Positions 27,169 through 36,838 of a stretch of DNA of 64,000 nucleotides are shown here, one piece after another. The position numbers were made by a program, and so were the translations under genes. Origin of the DNA: Idiomarina sp. PL1-037 (GTDB lineage: Bacteria > Pseudomonadota > Gammaproteobacteria > Enterobacterales > Alteromonadaceae); NCBI RefSeq assembly GCF_034422975.1, contig NZ_CP139873.1, positions 1,240,001-1,304,000 on the forward strand. Reading direction: 5' to 3'. Under the pieces are notes generated by a model. It saw only the letters and a list, made by a program, of their open reading frames with translations, made no database searches and was not told the origin of the DNA. Within the stretch, counting starts at the first letter, position 1. Each line of letters starts with the position of its first letter.

Positions 27169-27747
27169 ATGTCTCGGAACAAATCAGAATCAACATCCGC
27201 GCTGTTTGATGAACAGCTCATCAAGGCCGATGAAATTGAAGCACTGTTGAAAGATGAACAGGCTCAGCAGGAGTGGCACCGTTATAGTGTTATTCGCGCG
27301 GCAATAAAAGGTGACTTAAACTCCGATATCAGCCTTGATATTAGCGAGCGGGTTCGCGTTAGCGTAAGCCAGGAGTCCAATGTCGTTAAGCCAGGTTTTG
27401 GTCGCTCTAAGAGCCAGAATAAAGCGGCTTCACGTTGGTTCCAGCCTTTCGCAAAAGTTGCTGTTGCGGCAAGTGTGGCAGTGGTTGCGGTGATGACAGT
27501 GCAAACTTATCAGCAACCCGCGACACCTGATGGCAGCAGTGCAGAACCGACTCTGCTGACCAGCCCAATTGGTGGTGGCCGCGAGCCGGTAAGCCTGAAT
27601 CGTGTTGAGCCAATGTCGCAAATCAGCGATCAGCAAAGACGCCGCCAGGTTCAGTCATACCTGATTGATCATCAACAACAATTGATGTTGCAACAAAAAG
27701 CAGATAAAGATGAGCAGTCAGAGCAGGAGCTCAACAAAGGTAATTAA
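27169..27747 (+). CDS. rseA: Anti-sigma-E factor RseA
   Basis: Inner-membrane anti-sigma factor. The N-terminal cytosolic part (ALFDEQLIKADEIEALLKDEQAQQEWHRYSVIRAAIKGD pattern, residues 10-50) binds sigma-E; one membrane helix lies at about residues 95-112; the rest is periplasmic and would be cut first by DegS. 192 residues. AGAGGGG precedes the ATG. Its successive cleavage by DegS and RseP (3.4 kb here) frees sigma-E. Confidence 0.94.
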   Translation: MSRNKSESTSALFDEQLIKADEIEALLKDEQAQQEWHRYSVIRAAIKGDLNSDISLDISERVRVSVSQESNVVKPGFGRSKSQNKAASRWFQPFAKVAVAASVAVVAVMTVQTYQQPATPDGSSAEPTLLTSPIGGGREPVSLNRVEPMSQISDQQRRRQVQSYLIDHQQQLMLQQKADKDEQSEQELNKGN

Positions 27748-27751
27748 GGCT

Positions 27752-28717
27752 ATGATAACTCGGTTGTACCGGTCTATTTTATGTGGCGCTGTGTTATTCA
27801 CCGGAACCATGTCGGTAAGCGCACAACAGGCTAGCGAACAAGCAGAAAGTGGTGCTGACTGGTTCAACCGTATGGCAGAAGCTTTAACTGAACTGAATTT
27901 TGAAGCGTCGTTAGTTCATGTACATGGTGACCAAATTGAGCCTTATCAGTGGCTACAGGGTAACGATCCGGAAACAGCAAGTACCGAACTGTTAATCCAG
28001 ATGAATGGTCCGGATTTTCGCATCTTGAGAGTGAATAACAAGGTTGCCCACTTTAATACGTCAGCCAGTAACTACGCATTAAAGTCCGATACAATTACCG
28101 CTATTTTCCCGGCCGCATTTTCTCACCCCTTTGAAAAACTTAGCCATAGCTATAAGGTGACTGTTGGCGGTGGTGCAAGAGTTTTAGGTCGCAACGCCCA
28201 GCATATTCGTATTTTAAGCCGAGATAACCAACGCTATAGCTATGCACTATGGATTGATCGCAAGCACGGTATGCCGCTGAAAATGATCATGATGAATCAG
28301 TCCGGCGATGTTGTGGAGCAAATGCAATTAACCAGTTTATCCGTTCGCAATACTGCACCTGAAATTACTAAAGAAATAAGCAATATTGAAATGCCGCCAC
28401 TGCTAAAAGATCTGCGGGTGCAAAGTGCAACAAATTACGGTGTTGAGCCACAGTGGGCACCGCGAGGGTTCAAATTATTGAGTCAGCAAAGCCATACTTT
28501 AGTCGTTGATTCGACGCCGGTTGACCACTATTTATTTTCCGATGGTCTTGCCGAGTACTCGGTTTATGTGGCCGAGCTAACTGAGGGTATGGAAACCGAT
28601 CTCGCGTTATCCTCTTCACACACTTTGTTCTCAAAGCGTTATAATAACTTTCTTGTGACAGTGGTGGGTCAGGTACCTTTAACTATGGCTCAACGCATAG
28701 CGGCAGAAGTTAAATAA
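27752..28717 (+). CDS. rseB: Sigma-E regulatory protein RseB
   Basis: Periplasmic protein that shields RseA from DegS and lets go when it binds lipopolysaccharide intermediates. Signal peptide to about residue 25 (SVSA), then a LolA/LppX-like large domain and a C-terminal domain with APRGFKLLSQQ. The ATG at 27752 (321 residues) is chosen, 4 bases after the rseA stop; an upstream in-frame ATG at 27710 would overlap rseA and put 14 odd residues before the signal peptide. The stop overlaps the rseC ATG (TAATG). Confidence 0.94.
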   Translation: MITRLYRSILCGAVLFTGTMSVSAQQASEQAESGADWFNRMAEALTELNFEASLVHVHGDQIEPYQWLQGNDPETASTELLIQMNGPDFRILRVNNKVAHFNTSASNYALKSDTITAIFPAAFSHPFEKLSHSYKVTVGGGARVLGRNAQHIRILSRDNQRYSYALWIDRKHGMPLKMIMMNQSGDVVEQMQLTSLSVRNTAPEITKEISNIEMPPLLKDLRVQSATNYGVEPQWAPRGFKLLSQQSHTLVVDSTPVDHYLFSDGLAEYSVYVAELTEGMETDLALSSSHTLFSKRYNNFLVTVVGQVPLTMAQRIAAEVK

Positions 28718-29160
28718 TGAAAGAAATAGCAGAAGTAACAGCGGTTGATGGCAACCGCGTAACCGTTACCACCAAGTTGAAAACTGCCTGCTCGGGTTGT
28801 GCGCAGGTATCTAACTGTGGTGCCGGCATTTTAAGTAAAGTTTTTTCTGACCGAAATGCGCAGTTTACCGTGGTTACTGAACAAGCTTTTAACCCAGGCG
28901 ACCAAGTGCAATTAGAAGTACCGGAAACCGCAGTAACACGCTTTGCTTTACTACTCTACGGTTTACCCATACTGACACTGCTGCTATTAGCTGTGCTACT
29001 GGAAAACACAGGCACGTTACCCGAAGGTTTTGTTATTTTACTGTCCTTTGCCGGCTTTGCTTTTACTTTCTGGGGACTAAAACGCTGGTTCCGTAAACGT
29101 GACATTCAAGTCAATGCAATGGTCAAACTGGAAAGCGTTGCGGTTGAAGTTCGGCACTGA
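28717..29160 (+). CDS. rseC: SoxR-reducing system protein RseC
   Basis: Inner-membrane protein with four N-terminal cysteines in KTACSGCAQVSNCGAG, two membrane helices (about residues 68-105) and a short cytosolic tail. In E. coli it helps reduce SoxR and slightly modulates sigma-E. 147 residues. It is the last gene of the rpoE operon; a long-loop terminator follows. Confidence 0.92.
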   Translation: MKEIAEVTAVDGNRVTVTTKLKTACSGCAQVSNCGAGILSKVFSDRNAQFTVVTEQAFNPGDQVQLEVPETAVTRFALLLYGLPILTLLLLAVLLENTGTLPEGFVILLSFAGFAFTFWGLKRWFRKRDIQVNAMVKLESVAVEVRH

Positions 29161-29161
29161 A

Positions 29162-29226
29162 AGCCCTGAACTGTCATAAAGTCCTTTGTTCTTGCCGCTA
29201 ACATGAGTATGATCAGGGCTAATTTT
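29162..29226 (+). terminator. Long-loop terminator after rseC, with a promoter motif inside
   Basis: The stem AGCCCTGA (29162-29169) pairs exactly with TCAGGGCT (29213-29220), followed by AATTTTTT. The 43-base loop is unusually long. Within it TTTGTT (29185-29190) and TATGAT (29208-29213), 17 bases apart, could serve as the lepA promoter. Confidence 0.55.
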
Positions 29227-29263
29227 TTAAGTTCCAGAATTTAGTTTTACAGAGGTATCATCA

Positions 29264-31075
29264 ATGCCGAATAGGGCGTTCAAGCAAAGTAATATTCGTA
29301 ATTTCTCGATAATCGCTCACATTGATCACGGTAAGTCGACTTTGTCGGATCGTCTGATTCAGCATTGTGGCGGACTGACTGACCGTGAGATGGCTGAGCA
29401 AGTACTTGATTCCATGGATTTGGAGCGTGAGCGGGGTATTACGATTAAAGCACAGAGCGTAACCCTTTATTACACGGCTAAAGATGGCGAAACCTATCAG
29501 TTAAACTTCATCGATACTCCAGGGCACGTTGACTTCTCTTATGAAGTCTCGCGTTCACTGGCGGGTTGTGAAGGTGCGCTGCTGGTTGTTGATGCAGCTC
29601 AGGGTGTTGAAGCGCAGACTTTGGCAAACTGTTACACCGCTATCGAAATGGACTTAGAAGTTGTTCCGGTACTGAACAAAATTGACCTGCCGCAGGCCGA
29701 TGCAATGGGCGTGGCGCAGGAAATAGAAGATATTGTCGGGATTGAAGCGGTGGACGCGGTTCAGTGCTCGGCGAAAACCGGTATTGGTATCGATGACGTG
29801 CTTGAACGCATTGTCCGGCAGATACCGGCGCCTAAGGGTGAGCCAGAAGAACCATTACAGGCACTGATTATTGACTCCTGGTTTGATAATTACCAGGGCG
29901 TTGTTTCTCTGGTTCGCGTGCGCAACGGAACGTTACGTGCTGGTGAGAAAATGACAGTAATGTCCACTGGTCAGTCGTATCAAATTGATAAGGTCGGCTA
30001 TTTTGATCCAAAGCCTCACGAAACCGGTATTTTGCACACCGGCGAGGTAGGCTATGTTATTTCGGGCATTAAAGACATTCTGGGCGCCCCGGTCGGCGAC
30101 ACCCTAACCAACACGAAGAGCCCGGCAAAAGAACCGGTGCCAGGTTTTAAAAAAGTAAAACCTCAGGTTTACGCCGGCATGTTCCCAATCAGCTCAGAGG
30201 ACTACGAATCGTTTCGCGATGCTTTGGGTAAATTGTCCTTAAATGACGCGTCGCTTTTTTATGAGCCGGAGAATTCTGCGGCACTTGGCTTTGGTTTCCG
30301 TTGTGGTTTCCTTGGTATGCTGCACATGGAAATTATTCAGGAACGCTTGGAACGTGAGTACAACATAGACCTGATTACCACGGCGCCAACGGTTGTTTAC
30401 GAAGTTGAAAAAACTGATGGCAGCATGGTGAAAGTTGATAACCCGGTTAATTTACCACCGGTTAACGATATTGAAACCATTTACGAACCTATCGTAGAAG
30501 CCAATATTCTGGTTCCGCAGGAGTTTTTGGGTAATGTGATTACCTTATGTGTTGATAAGCGTGGTGTACAAACGGCTATGGCTTATCACGGTAAACAAGT
30601 TGCGGTAACTTACGAACTGCCTATGGCGGAAGTGGTCATGGACTTCTTTGACCGGTTGAAATCGACCAGTCGTGGTTACGCTTCACTGGATTATCAGTTC
30701 AAGAAATTTGAACCTGCGGACATGGTTCGTGTCGATATACTAATTAACGGTGACCGGGTAGATGCGCTGGCAATGATCACCCACCGTGATCACGCTGAAG
30801 GTCGTGGCCGCATGTTAGTGGATAAAATGCGTGAGTTAATTCCACGACAAATGTTTGATATTGCCATTCAGGCGACCATTGGCAACCATGTTATTGCGCG
30901 CTCGACGGTCAAGCAGCTGCGTAAAAACGTAACCGCTAAGTGTTATGGCGGTGATGTTAGTCGTAAGAAGAAGCTTTTACAAAAACAAAAAGAGGGTAAA
31001 AAGCGCATGAAGAACCTGGGTAACGTAGAAGTACCTCAGGAAGCCTTCCTTGCGGTTTTAAAAGTAGGCAAGTAG
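29264..31075 (+). CDS. lepA: Elongation factor 4 (LepA)
   Basis: Translational GTPase that assists initiation and 30S assembly or back-translocation under stress. G1 AHIDHGKST, G2 RERGIT, G3 DTPGHVDF and G4 NKID are intact, and the LepA-specific C-terminal domain with RKKKLLQKQKEGKKRMK closes the protein. 603 residues, four more than E. coli, at the N-terminus (MPNRAFKQSNIRNFS). lepB begins 3 bases later, the standard pair. Confidence 0.97.
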   Translation: MPNRAFKQSNIRNFSIIAHIDHGKSTLSDRLIQHCGGLTDREMAEQVLDSMDLERERGITIKAQSVTLYYTAKDGETYQLNFIDTPGHVDFSYEVSRSLAGCEGALLVVDAAQGVEAQTLANCYTAIEMDLEVVPVLNKIDLPQADAMGVAQEIEDIVGIEAVDAVQCSAKTGIGIDDVLERIVRQIPAPKGEPEEPLQALIIDSWFDNYQGVVSLVRVRNGTLRAGEKMTVMSTGQSYQIDKVGYFDPKPHETGILHTGEVGYVISGIKDILGAPVGDTLTNTKSPAKEPVPGFKKVKPQVYAGMFPISSEDYESFRDALGKLSLNDASLFYEPENSAALGFGFRCGFLGMLHMEIIQERLEREYNIDLITTAPTVVYEVEKTDGSMVKVDNPVNLPPVNDIETIYEPIVEANILVPQEFLGNVITLCVDKRGVQTAMAYHGKQVAVTYELPMAEVVMDFFDRLKSTSRGYASLDYQFKKFEPADMVRVDILINGDRVDALAMITHRDHAEGRGRMLVDKMRELIPRQMFDIAIQATIGNHVIARSTVKQLRKNVTAKCYGGDVSRKKKLLQKQKEGKKRMKNLGNVEVPQEAFLAVLKVGK

Positions 31076-31078
31076 GAA

Positions 31079-31999
31079 ATGGCCAATTATTTTTCAATTA
31101 TTTTAACCATAATTACGGTTCTGTCCGGGTTGTTATGGCTTTACGATGCGCGGGTATTGAAGCCAAAGCGTAAAGCGGTTATTGCTGAGGTTGAGACAAA
31201 AACAACCAAGGCTTTAACCGAACAGCAGATTGACACTCTGGCGCCTCAGCCTAAATTGATGGAGCTGAGCGAGTCTATTTTTCCGGTTATTGCTTTAGTA
31301 CTGGTGGTACGTACTTTGCTGTACGAGCCGTTCCAGATACCGTCAGGATCAATGATGCCAACCTTGCTGAAGGGCGACTTTATTCTGGTAGAAAAGTTTT
31401 CCTACGGCATTAAAGACCCAGTTTTTCAGGAAACCCTGGTAGATACCTCAATGCCGGAACGCGGTGATATTGCGGTATTTAAATATCCGGAAGAGCCAAA
31501 TATAGATTATATAAAGCGCATTATTGGTTTACCCGGTGACCGTATTATTTACCGTGATAAGTCGCTTTATATTCAGCCGGCTTGTGCCATTGGCGAGAAA
31601 GATTGCGAAGAAATGAAAGTGATATCCACCACGTTAAAAGAAGATGGTGAGTATTTCTCTGGTTCGTCGCCTTTACGCACGTATGCCGAGCAGTTAGGTG
31701 ACGTAAACCACGAAATTCTTATCGACCCACGTGTTGCGCCGCGCACCATGCTTTATTTTAATCAGCCGGGCACACAGAAAGATGAATGGGTAGTGCCGGA
31801 AGGCCAGTATTTTGCTATGGGTGATAACCGCGACAATTCTCGTGACAGCCGCTACTGGGGCTTTGTTGACGAAGAGCTGCTGGTTGGCAGAGCGGTATTC
31901 ATCTGGATGAGTTTTGAAATGGATCGCAGTAGCGATAGTTGGTTGCCGTCGTGGGTTCCTACGGGAGTTCGATTTGAAAGGCTAGGGAGTATTGAGTGA
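31079..31999 (+). CDS. lepB: Signal peptidase I
   Basis: Inner-membrane protease releasing exported proteins. Two N-terminal membrane helices (residues 3-21 and about 67-82) flank a cytosolic loop; the catalytic dyad is Ser91 (PSGSMMPTL) and Lys146 (DYIKRIIGLPGD), and box E GDNRDNSRDSRYWG is present. 306 residues. Its TGA overlaps the rnc GTG. Confidence 0.97.
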   Translation: MANYFSIILTIITVLSGLLWLYDARVLKPKRKAVIAEVETKTTKALTEQQIDTLAPQPKLMELSESIFPVIALVLVVRTLLYEPFQIPSGSMMPTLLKGDFILVEKFSYGIKDPVFQETLVDTSMPERGDIAVFKYPEEPNIDYIKRIIGLPGDRIIYRDKSLYIQPACAIGEKDCEEMKVISTTLKEDGEYFSGSSPLRTYAEQLGDVNHEILIDPRVAPRTMLYFNQPGTQKDEWVVPEGQYFAMGDNRDNSRDSRYWGFVDEELLVGRAVFIWMSFEMDRSSDSWLPSWVPTGVRFERLGSIE

Positions 32000-32685
32000 G
32001 TTTGCCCAAACCACCTTTAACGGAACTGGAAAAAATTGTTGGTCATAGTTTTGAAAAGCAGGATTTACTGCATCAGGCAATGACCCACCGTAGTGCTTCA
32101 TCAACGCACAATGAACGTCTGGAGTTTCTGGGCGATTCTATTTTAGGTCTGGTGATAGCTGAAGCTTTGTATCAAAAGTTTCCCAAAGTAGCAGAAGGCG
32201 ATTTAAGCCGTATGCGCGCTGCTATAGTTTGTGGTCGTTCTTTGGCGAAGCTGGGTAAGAAAATGGGGCTGGGCGATTTTTTGTCGCTAGGTCAGGGCGA
32301 GTTAAAAAGCGGTGGTTATCGTCGTGAGTCCATTCTTGCCGATGCAGTAGAAGCCATTATTGGTGCCATTTATCTGGACAGTGACATGGATACCATTCGG
32401 CAAGTCATTCTTAACTGGTTTGAGCCCCAGTTAACCTTGATTGAGCCCGGAACCAGCCAGAAAGATCCAAAAACACGCCTGCAGGAGTTACTGCAGTCGC
32501 GTCAGAAGCCTTTACCTGAGTACGACGTGGTCGCTACGCAAGGGCAGGCGCATAATCAACAATTTACCGTAAACTGTTCTGTAGAAGGTATCGAAAGTCC
32601 TTTTAAAGGCACAGGTACCAGCCGCCGTAAAGCCGAACAGGCTGCAGCAACGGCCGCATTAGAACATTTGCAGGAGAGCGCATGA
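31996..32685 (+). CDS. rnc: Ribonuclease III
   Basis: Double-strand RNA endonuclease for rRNA processing and mRNA control. The signature ERLEFLGDSILGLVIAEALY holds the metal-binding residues, with DAVEAIIGAIYLD later, and the dsRNA-binding domain occupies residues 157-227. 229 residues. GTG start overlaps lepB by 4 bases and the stop overlaps era by 4 bases. Confidence 0.97.
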   Translation: MSLPKPPLTELEKIVGHSFEKQDLLHQAMTHRSASSTHNERLEFLGDSILGLVIAEALYQKFPKVAEGDLSRMRAAIVCGRSLAKLGKKMGLGDFLSLGQGELKSGGYRRESILADAVEAIIGAIYLDSDMDTIRQVILNWFEPQLTLIEPGTSQKDPKTRLQELLQSRQKPLPEYDVVATQGQAHNQQFTVNCSVEGIESPFKGTGTSRRKAEQAAATAALEHLQESA

Positions 32686-33599
32686 CGCTGGATATAGAAC
32701 TGGACGAGAATAAACACAGCGGCTTCGTCGCCATTGTTGGTCGTCCGAATGTGGGAAAATCCACACTGATTAACCGGTTGCTGGGGCAGAAAATCAGCAT
32801 TACCTCGAATAAGCCTCAGACTACCCGCCACCGTATTTTAGGTGTAGACACCGACGATGGCTGTCAGGCCATTTATGTCGATACGCCGGGTATGCACAAA
32901 GAAGAACCTCGTGCCATAAACCGCGTGATGAACCAGACTGCTTCCTCTGCGTTAAAAGATGTAGACTTAGTGCTGTTCGTGGTTGAAAACTTAAAGTGGT
33001 TAGAAGACGACAAAATGGTGCTGGAGAAAGTTCAGCGCAGTAAAGTGCCGGTAGTGTTATTGGTTAATAAAGTTGACCAACTGAAAGATAAAGAACGTTT
33101 ATTACCGCACTTGCAGTGGTTGAATGAGCAGCACAAGTTTGATGCCATTTTGCCCATATCGGCAACACACGGCGATAATGTTGACGAGCTGAGAAAAATT
33201 GTTCGCTCGCATTTGCAGCCGGGCTACCACTATTATCCTGAAGACTACGTAACCGACCGTTCTGTACGCTTTATGGCGGCAGAAATTGTGCGTGAAAAAC
33301 TTATGCGTTTTACCGGCGAGGAGCTGCCGTATGAAACGACAGTAGAAATTGAGCAGTTTGGTCAGTCTGAAAAAGGCACCACTCACATTCATGCCTTAAT
33401 ACTGGTAGAGCGCGAAGCGCAGAAACGGATGATTATCGGGCAGGGTGGTAGTAAACTGAAAACTATAGGCACCGAAGCCCGGCGCGATTTAGAAAAACTG
33501 CTGGACAACAAAGTCATGATGAAACTTTGGGTTAAGGTAAAATCTGGTTGGTCGGACGACGAGCGAGCGTTGAAAAGTCTGGGCTACCGGGAAGATTAA
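32682..33599 (+). CDS. era: GTPase Era
   Basis: Ribosome biogenesis GTPase that binds the 3' end of 16S rRNA. G1 GRPNVGKST, G3 DTPGMH and G4 NKVD are visible, and the KH domain with RMIIGQGGSKLKTIGTEAR lies at the C-terminus. 305 residues. Translationally coupled to rnc; recO follows after 3 bases. Confidence 0.97.
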   Translation: MTLDIELDENKHSGFVAIVGRPNVGKSTLINRLLGQKISITSNKPQTTRHRILGVDTDDGCQAIYVDTPGMHKEEPRAINRVMNQTASSALKDVDLVLFVVENLKWLEDDKMVLEKVQRSKVPVVLLVNKVDQLKDKERLLPHLQWLNEQHKFDAILPISATHGDNVDELRKIVRSHLQPGYHYYPEDYVTDRSVRFMAAEIVREKLMRFTGEELPYETTVEIEQFGQSEKGTTHIHALILVEREAQKRMIIGQGGSKLKTIGTEARRDLEKLLDNKVMMKLWVKVKSGWSDDERALKSLGYRED

Positions 33600-33602
33600 C
33601 CG

Positions 33603-34307
33603 GTGGCGCAGCGGGCACTGGTGTTGCATCGTTGGGACTATCAGGAAACCAGTCTCATTCTGGATCTGTTCACTGAAGATAAAGGACGGGTCCGGGTGGT
33701 GGCAAAAGGCGCTAAGCGTCCGAAAAGCCCCTGGCGCGGTTTAGCACAACCTTTTATGCCACTGTTGGCCGAGTTTCAGGGGCGCAGCGATTTAAAAACT
33801 TTAACCTTGCTGGAACCGCAGCAGCCAACCCAAGAACTGCGGTTGCAGGGCGATAAACTTTACAGTGGCTTTTACCTCAATGAGTTAATTCAACGGCTGG
33901 TGCCGGCAGAAGCTGAAGCGCCCGAGCTTTTTGAAAGCTATTTGTCAGCCTTACAAAACATGACCAACAGCGAGCGTGTAGAGCCTGCTTTGCGTCAGTT
34001 TGAATGGCAGTTATTGCAGCATTTAGGAGCGGCATTTGACTGGCATTATGACGCCGATACCGGTCATGTGCTGTCCGACTCGAAGTGGTGCTATTTTATT
34101 CCCGATCATGGCTTTGTGACCCAAGCCAGAGACAATCAACAACGAGCATACTCGGTGGCGGATATTCAAAAACTGGCCGCGTGGGATGTTGACGACGAAA
34201 GCCGCTTAAGACTGCTAAAATATATTATGCGTGATGCCTTAGCGGTTTATTTAGGTGACAAACCGCTGCGCAGTCGTGAACTGTTCCGTGGCACTAAGCG
34301 TCAGTGA
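33603..34307 (+). CDS. recO: DNA repair protein RecO
   Basis: Loads RecA on SSB-covered DNA with RecF and RecR. N-terminal OB fold (ALVLHRWDYQETSLILDLFTEDKGRVRVVAKGAKRPKS pattern), then a helical domain with GFYLNELIQRLV. The zinc cysteines of Gram-positive RecO are absent, as usual here. 234 residues, GTG start. Confidence 0.93.
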   Translation: MAQRALVLHRWDYQETSLILDLFTEDKGRVRVVAKGAKRPKSPWRGLAQPFMPLLAEFQGRSDLKTLTLLEPQQPTQELRLQGDKLYSGFYLNELIQRLVPAEAEAPELFESYLSALQNMTNSERVEPALRQFEWQLLQHLGAAFDWHYDADTGHVLSDSKWCYFIPDHGFVTQARDNQQRAYSVADIQKLAAWDVDDESRLRLLKYIMRDALAVYLGDKPLRSRELFRGTKRQ

Positions 34308-34346
34308 ATTGCGAAGAATTAGCCGAAAAGCGAAAGGAGCTGAATA

Positions 34347-35075
34347 ATGAAAGGTTTACGCCTGGGCGTTAACATTGACCACGTGGCCACGTTGCGTAAC
34401 GCACGTGGAGTTCGTTATCCCGACCCGGTAGCTGCGGCAGCTATTGCCGAACAAGCTGGTGCCGACGGCATTACCATTCATTTGCGTGAAGACCGCCGCC
34501 ATATTACTGACCGCGACGTTGCCATGCTGAAGCAAACACTGAACGTGCCTATGAATCTGGAAATGGCGGTTACTGAAGAAATGCTCGATATAGCGATAAA
34601 AACGCAGCCTACCTACAGTTGTCTGGTACCTGAAAAACGCCAGGAACTGACTACGGAAGGTGGCCTGAATGTTGCTGGTCAGTTAGAAACCATTACCGAT
34701 GCCACTCGTCGCTTAAGCGATGCGGGTATCCAGGTTTCTTTATTTATTGATGCTGACCACGAGCAAATAGATGCCGCTAAAAAAGCCGGTGCACCCATTG
34801 TGGAATTGCACACCGGGCAATACGCGGAGGCCGAAACTGAAGAGCAGCGTACCGTTGAACTGGCACGCTTAATGGAAGCGTCAGAATACGCGCATTCCAT
34901 TGGTTTACAGGTGAATGTGGGGCACGGTCTGCACTATCACAACACATTAGAAGTGGCGGAAATTCCGCAAGTTTGTGAATTAAATATTGGTCATTCGATT
35001 ATTGCCCGTGCGGTATTGGTTGGCTTGGATCAGGCTGTGCGCGATATGCGCAATATTTTAGATAAGGCACGCTAA
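34347..35075 (+). CDS. pdxJ: Pyridoxine 5'-phosphate synthase
   Basis: Joins 1-deoxyxylulose 5-phosphate and 3-amino-2-oxopropyl phosphate into pyridoxine phosphate. GVNIDHVATLRNARG at the N-terminus, ADGITIHLREDRRHI, and VGHGLHYHN are the family blocks. 242 residues. A clear GAAAGGAG ribosome site precedes it. Its stop overlaps the acpS ATG by one base, a pairing common in gammaproteobacteria. Confidence 0.97.
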   Translation: MKGLRLGVNIDHVATLRNARGVRYPDPVAAAAIAEQAGADGITIHLREDRRHITDRDVAMLKQTLNVPMNLEMAVTEEMLDIAIKTQPTYSCLVPEKRQELTTEGGLNVAGQLETITDATRRLSDAGIQVSLFIDADHEQIDAAKKAGAPIVELHTGQYAEAETEEQRTVELARLMEASEYAHSIGLQVNVGHGLHYHNTLEVAEIPQVCELNIGHSIIARAVLVGLDQAVRDMRNILDKAR

Positions 35076-35455
35076 TGGCAATTTGGGGCTTAGGTACTGA
35101 CATTGTTGAAGTAGCCCGTATAGAGCAGTCGTTAGCGCGTGGCAACAGTTTAGTGAAACGCGTGTTAACAACAAAAGAGCAGGAAGAAATGACAGCCTCG
35201 GTTGATGAAGCTGCTTTTCTGGCCAAACGCTTTGCTGCCAAAGAAGCCTGCTCCAAGGCTTTTGGTCGTGGTATTTCCGCCGGATTGTCTTTTCAGCATA
35301 TGCAGGTAGTACATAACGAATACGGTAAACCTGAATGGCATTTCACCGAAACCGCGGCACAATGGGTAAAAGAGCAGGGCATCACCGGCAGTCATTTATC
35401 CATTAGTGACGAAAAGCACTACGCGGTAGCAACGGTTATTTTAGAAACAGACTAG
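35075..35455 (+). CDS. acpS: Holo-[acyl-carrier-protein] synthase
   Basis: Transfers 4'-phosphopantetheine from CoA to acyl carrier protein. The metal-binding GTDIVEVARIE (Asp9) and FAAKEACSKAFG (Glu) motifs are complete in 126 residues. Coupled to pdxJ through TAATG. Confidence 0.96.
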   Translation: MAIWGLGTDIVEVARIEQSLARGNSLVKRVLTTKEQEEMTASVDEAAFLAKRFAAKEACSKAFGRGISAGLSFQHMQVVHNEYGKPEWHFTETAAQWVKEQGITGSHLSISDEKHYAVATVILETD

Positions 35456-35482
35456 AAATAAATCAGGTAAAGCAAAACCAAC

Positions 35483-36835
35483 ATGGCGCAATTTTTTAAG
35501 CCGCAAAAGCGCAATAAGTCCGTAAGTAAAACCCTAAAAGGTCAGGTGTCAGCACTTGACCATCAGGCGCGTGCGGTTGTACGTGCAGCCGTAAAAGGTC
35601 AGCCCACCCGTTTTATTATGGGCGCCTTGCCGGGCGAGATCATAGAGTACAAAACTGCGGGCAAACACAGTGGTCATTTAGAGCGTATTCTGGAGCCCAG
35701 TAGCGACCGTCGTGAAGCGCCTTGTCAGTATTATGCTAGCTGTGGAGGTTGCGACTTTCAGCACATAGACGAGCAAAAACAGCTGGCTCATAAGCGGCAA
35801 GTGGTGGAAGAGCTGTTTCAGAAGTTCGGCGTATTTAATCCCCAAACCAGCAGTCTGCCGTGGCAGGAACCGCTGATTAGCGAACCGATGCGTTACCGTC
35901 GCAGAGTGAGGCTGGCAACGCGCTGGCTGGGCAAGGAGCAAAAGCTGCTGATTGGCTTCAGAGAAGCACAAAGCCACCATATTGTCGCCATACATGACTG
36001 CCTGGTAGCCGATGAAATTCTGCTGCAACGCGTCAATGCCCTATACCCTTTATTAAATACATCGGCTGTTGCCAGCAAGCTCGGTCATATTGAGGCTATT
36101 AATACCAATACCCCTATTATTTTGCTGCGTATCACGGAAGCGCTGCCGGGTGACGCCATGCAGGCGTTGCAGAAGTGGCAAACGGCCAATAAAACCAATA
36201 TTTGGTTACAGAGCGAGAACGATCTGCAGCCTTTAGCTGGTGCAGCAATGCCTTTTGATACCAGCATTGACGGTGACAAACTGTATTTTCAGCCGGGTGA
36301 CTTCCTACAAGTTAACGGCGGTATTAACCAGCGCATGGTGCAACAGGCTATGGACTGGCTGAAGCCAGAAAAAACACAGCGCGTGTATGACTTTTTCGCC
36401 GGTATTGGCAACTTCAGTCTGCCTTTGGCGCGCCGGGCAAAATCGGTACTGGCAGTAGAAGGTGTTTACCGCATGGCCGAGCAGACGCGCATTAACGCTG
36501 AAAACAACGGCATGGATAACCTGAGTTCACTTAGCGCCGACTTAAACGAAATTACCGCTTCAGACTTAGGTGAGCCCGCCGATTTGTGGTGTTTAGATCC
36601 TGCAAGACCGGGGGCTGAAGGTGTGGTGAAGTTGCTGCATAAGCTGAAGCCCGAACACAGACCACAGCGCATTTTGTATGTTTCCTGCGCACCGGATACT
36701 TTGGCGCGGGATATTGCCGGCATGCTAAGCGAAAGCAAAGGTTGCAATTACCGCATAATTGGCCTGAGTACAGTTGACATGTTTGTGCAAACCCATCACA
36801 TTGAAACTATGGTTTGTCTGGAGAGAGCGTCGTAA
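35483..36835 (+). CDS. rlmD: 23S rRNA (uracil-1939-C5) methyltransferase RlmD
   Basis: SAM enzyme methylating U1939 of 23S rRNA. A TRAM domain (residues 12-70) is followed by the Fe-S cysteines Cys81, Cys87 and Cys90 (CQYYASCGGC) and a Rossmann methyltransferase domain with FFAGIGNFSLPLA, DPARPGA and the catalytic Cys in LYVSCAPDTLARD. 450 residues. It is directly upstream of relA, 3 bases apart, as in E. coli. Confidence 0.95.
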   Translation: MAQFFKPQKRNKSVSKTLKGQVSALDHQARAVVRAAVKGQPTRFIMGALPGEIIEYKTAGKHSGHLERILEPSSDRREAPCQYYASCGGCDFQHIDEQKQLAHKRQVVEELFQKFGVFNPQTSSLPWQEPLISEPMRYRRRVRLATRWLGKEQKLLIGFREAQSHHIVAIHDCLVADEILLQRVNALYPLLNTSAVASKLGHIEAINTNTPIILLRITEALPGDAMQALQKWQTANKTNIWLQSENDLQPLAGAAMPFDTSIDGDKLYFQPGDFLQVNGGINQRMVQQAMDWLKPEKTQRVYDFFAGIGNFSLPLARRAKSVLAVEGVYRMAEQTRINAENNGMDNLSSLSADLNEITASDLGEPADLWCLDPARPGAEGVVKLLHKLKPEHRPQRILYVSCAPDTLARDIAGMLSESKGCNYRIIGLSTVDMFVQTHHIETMVCLERAS

Positions 36836-36838
36836 ATC

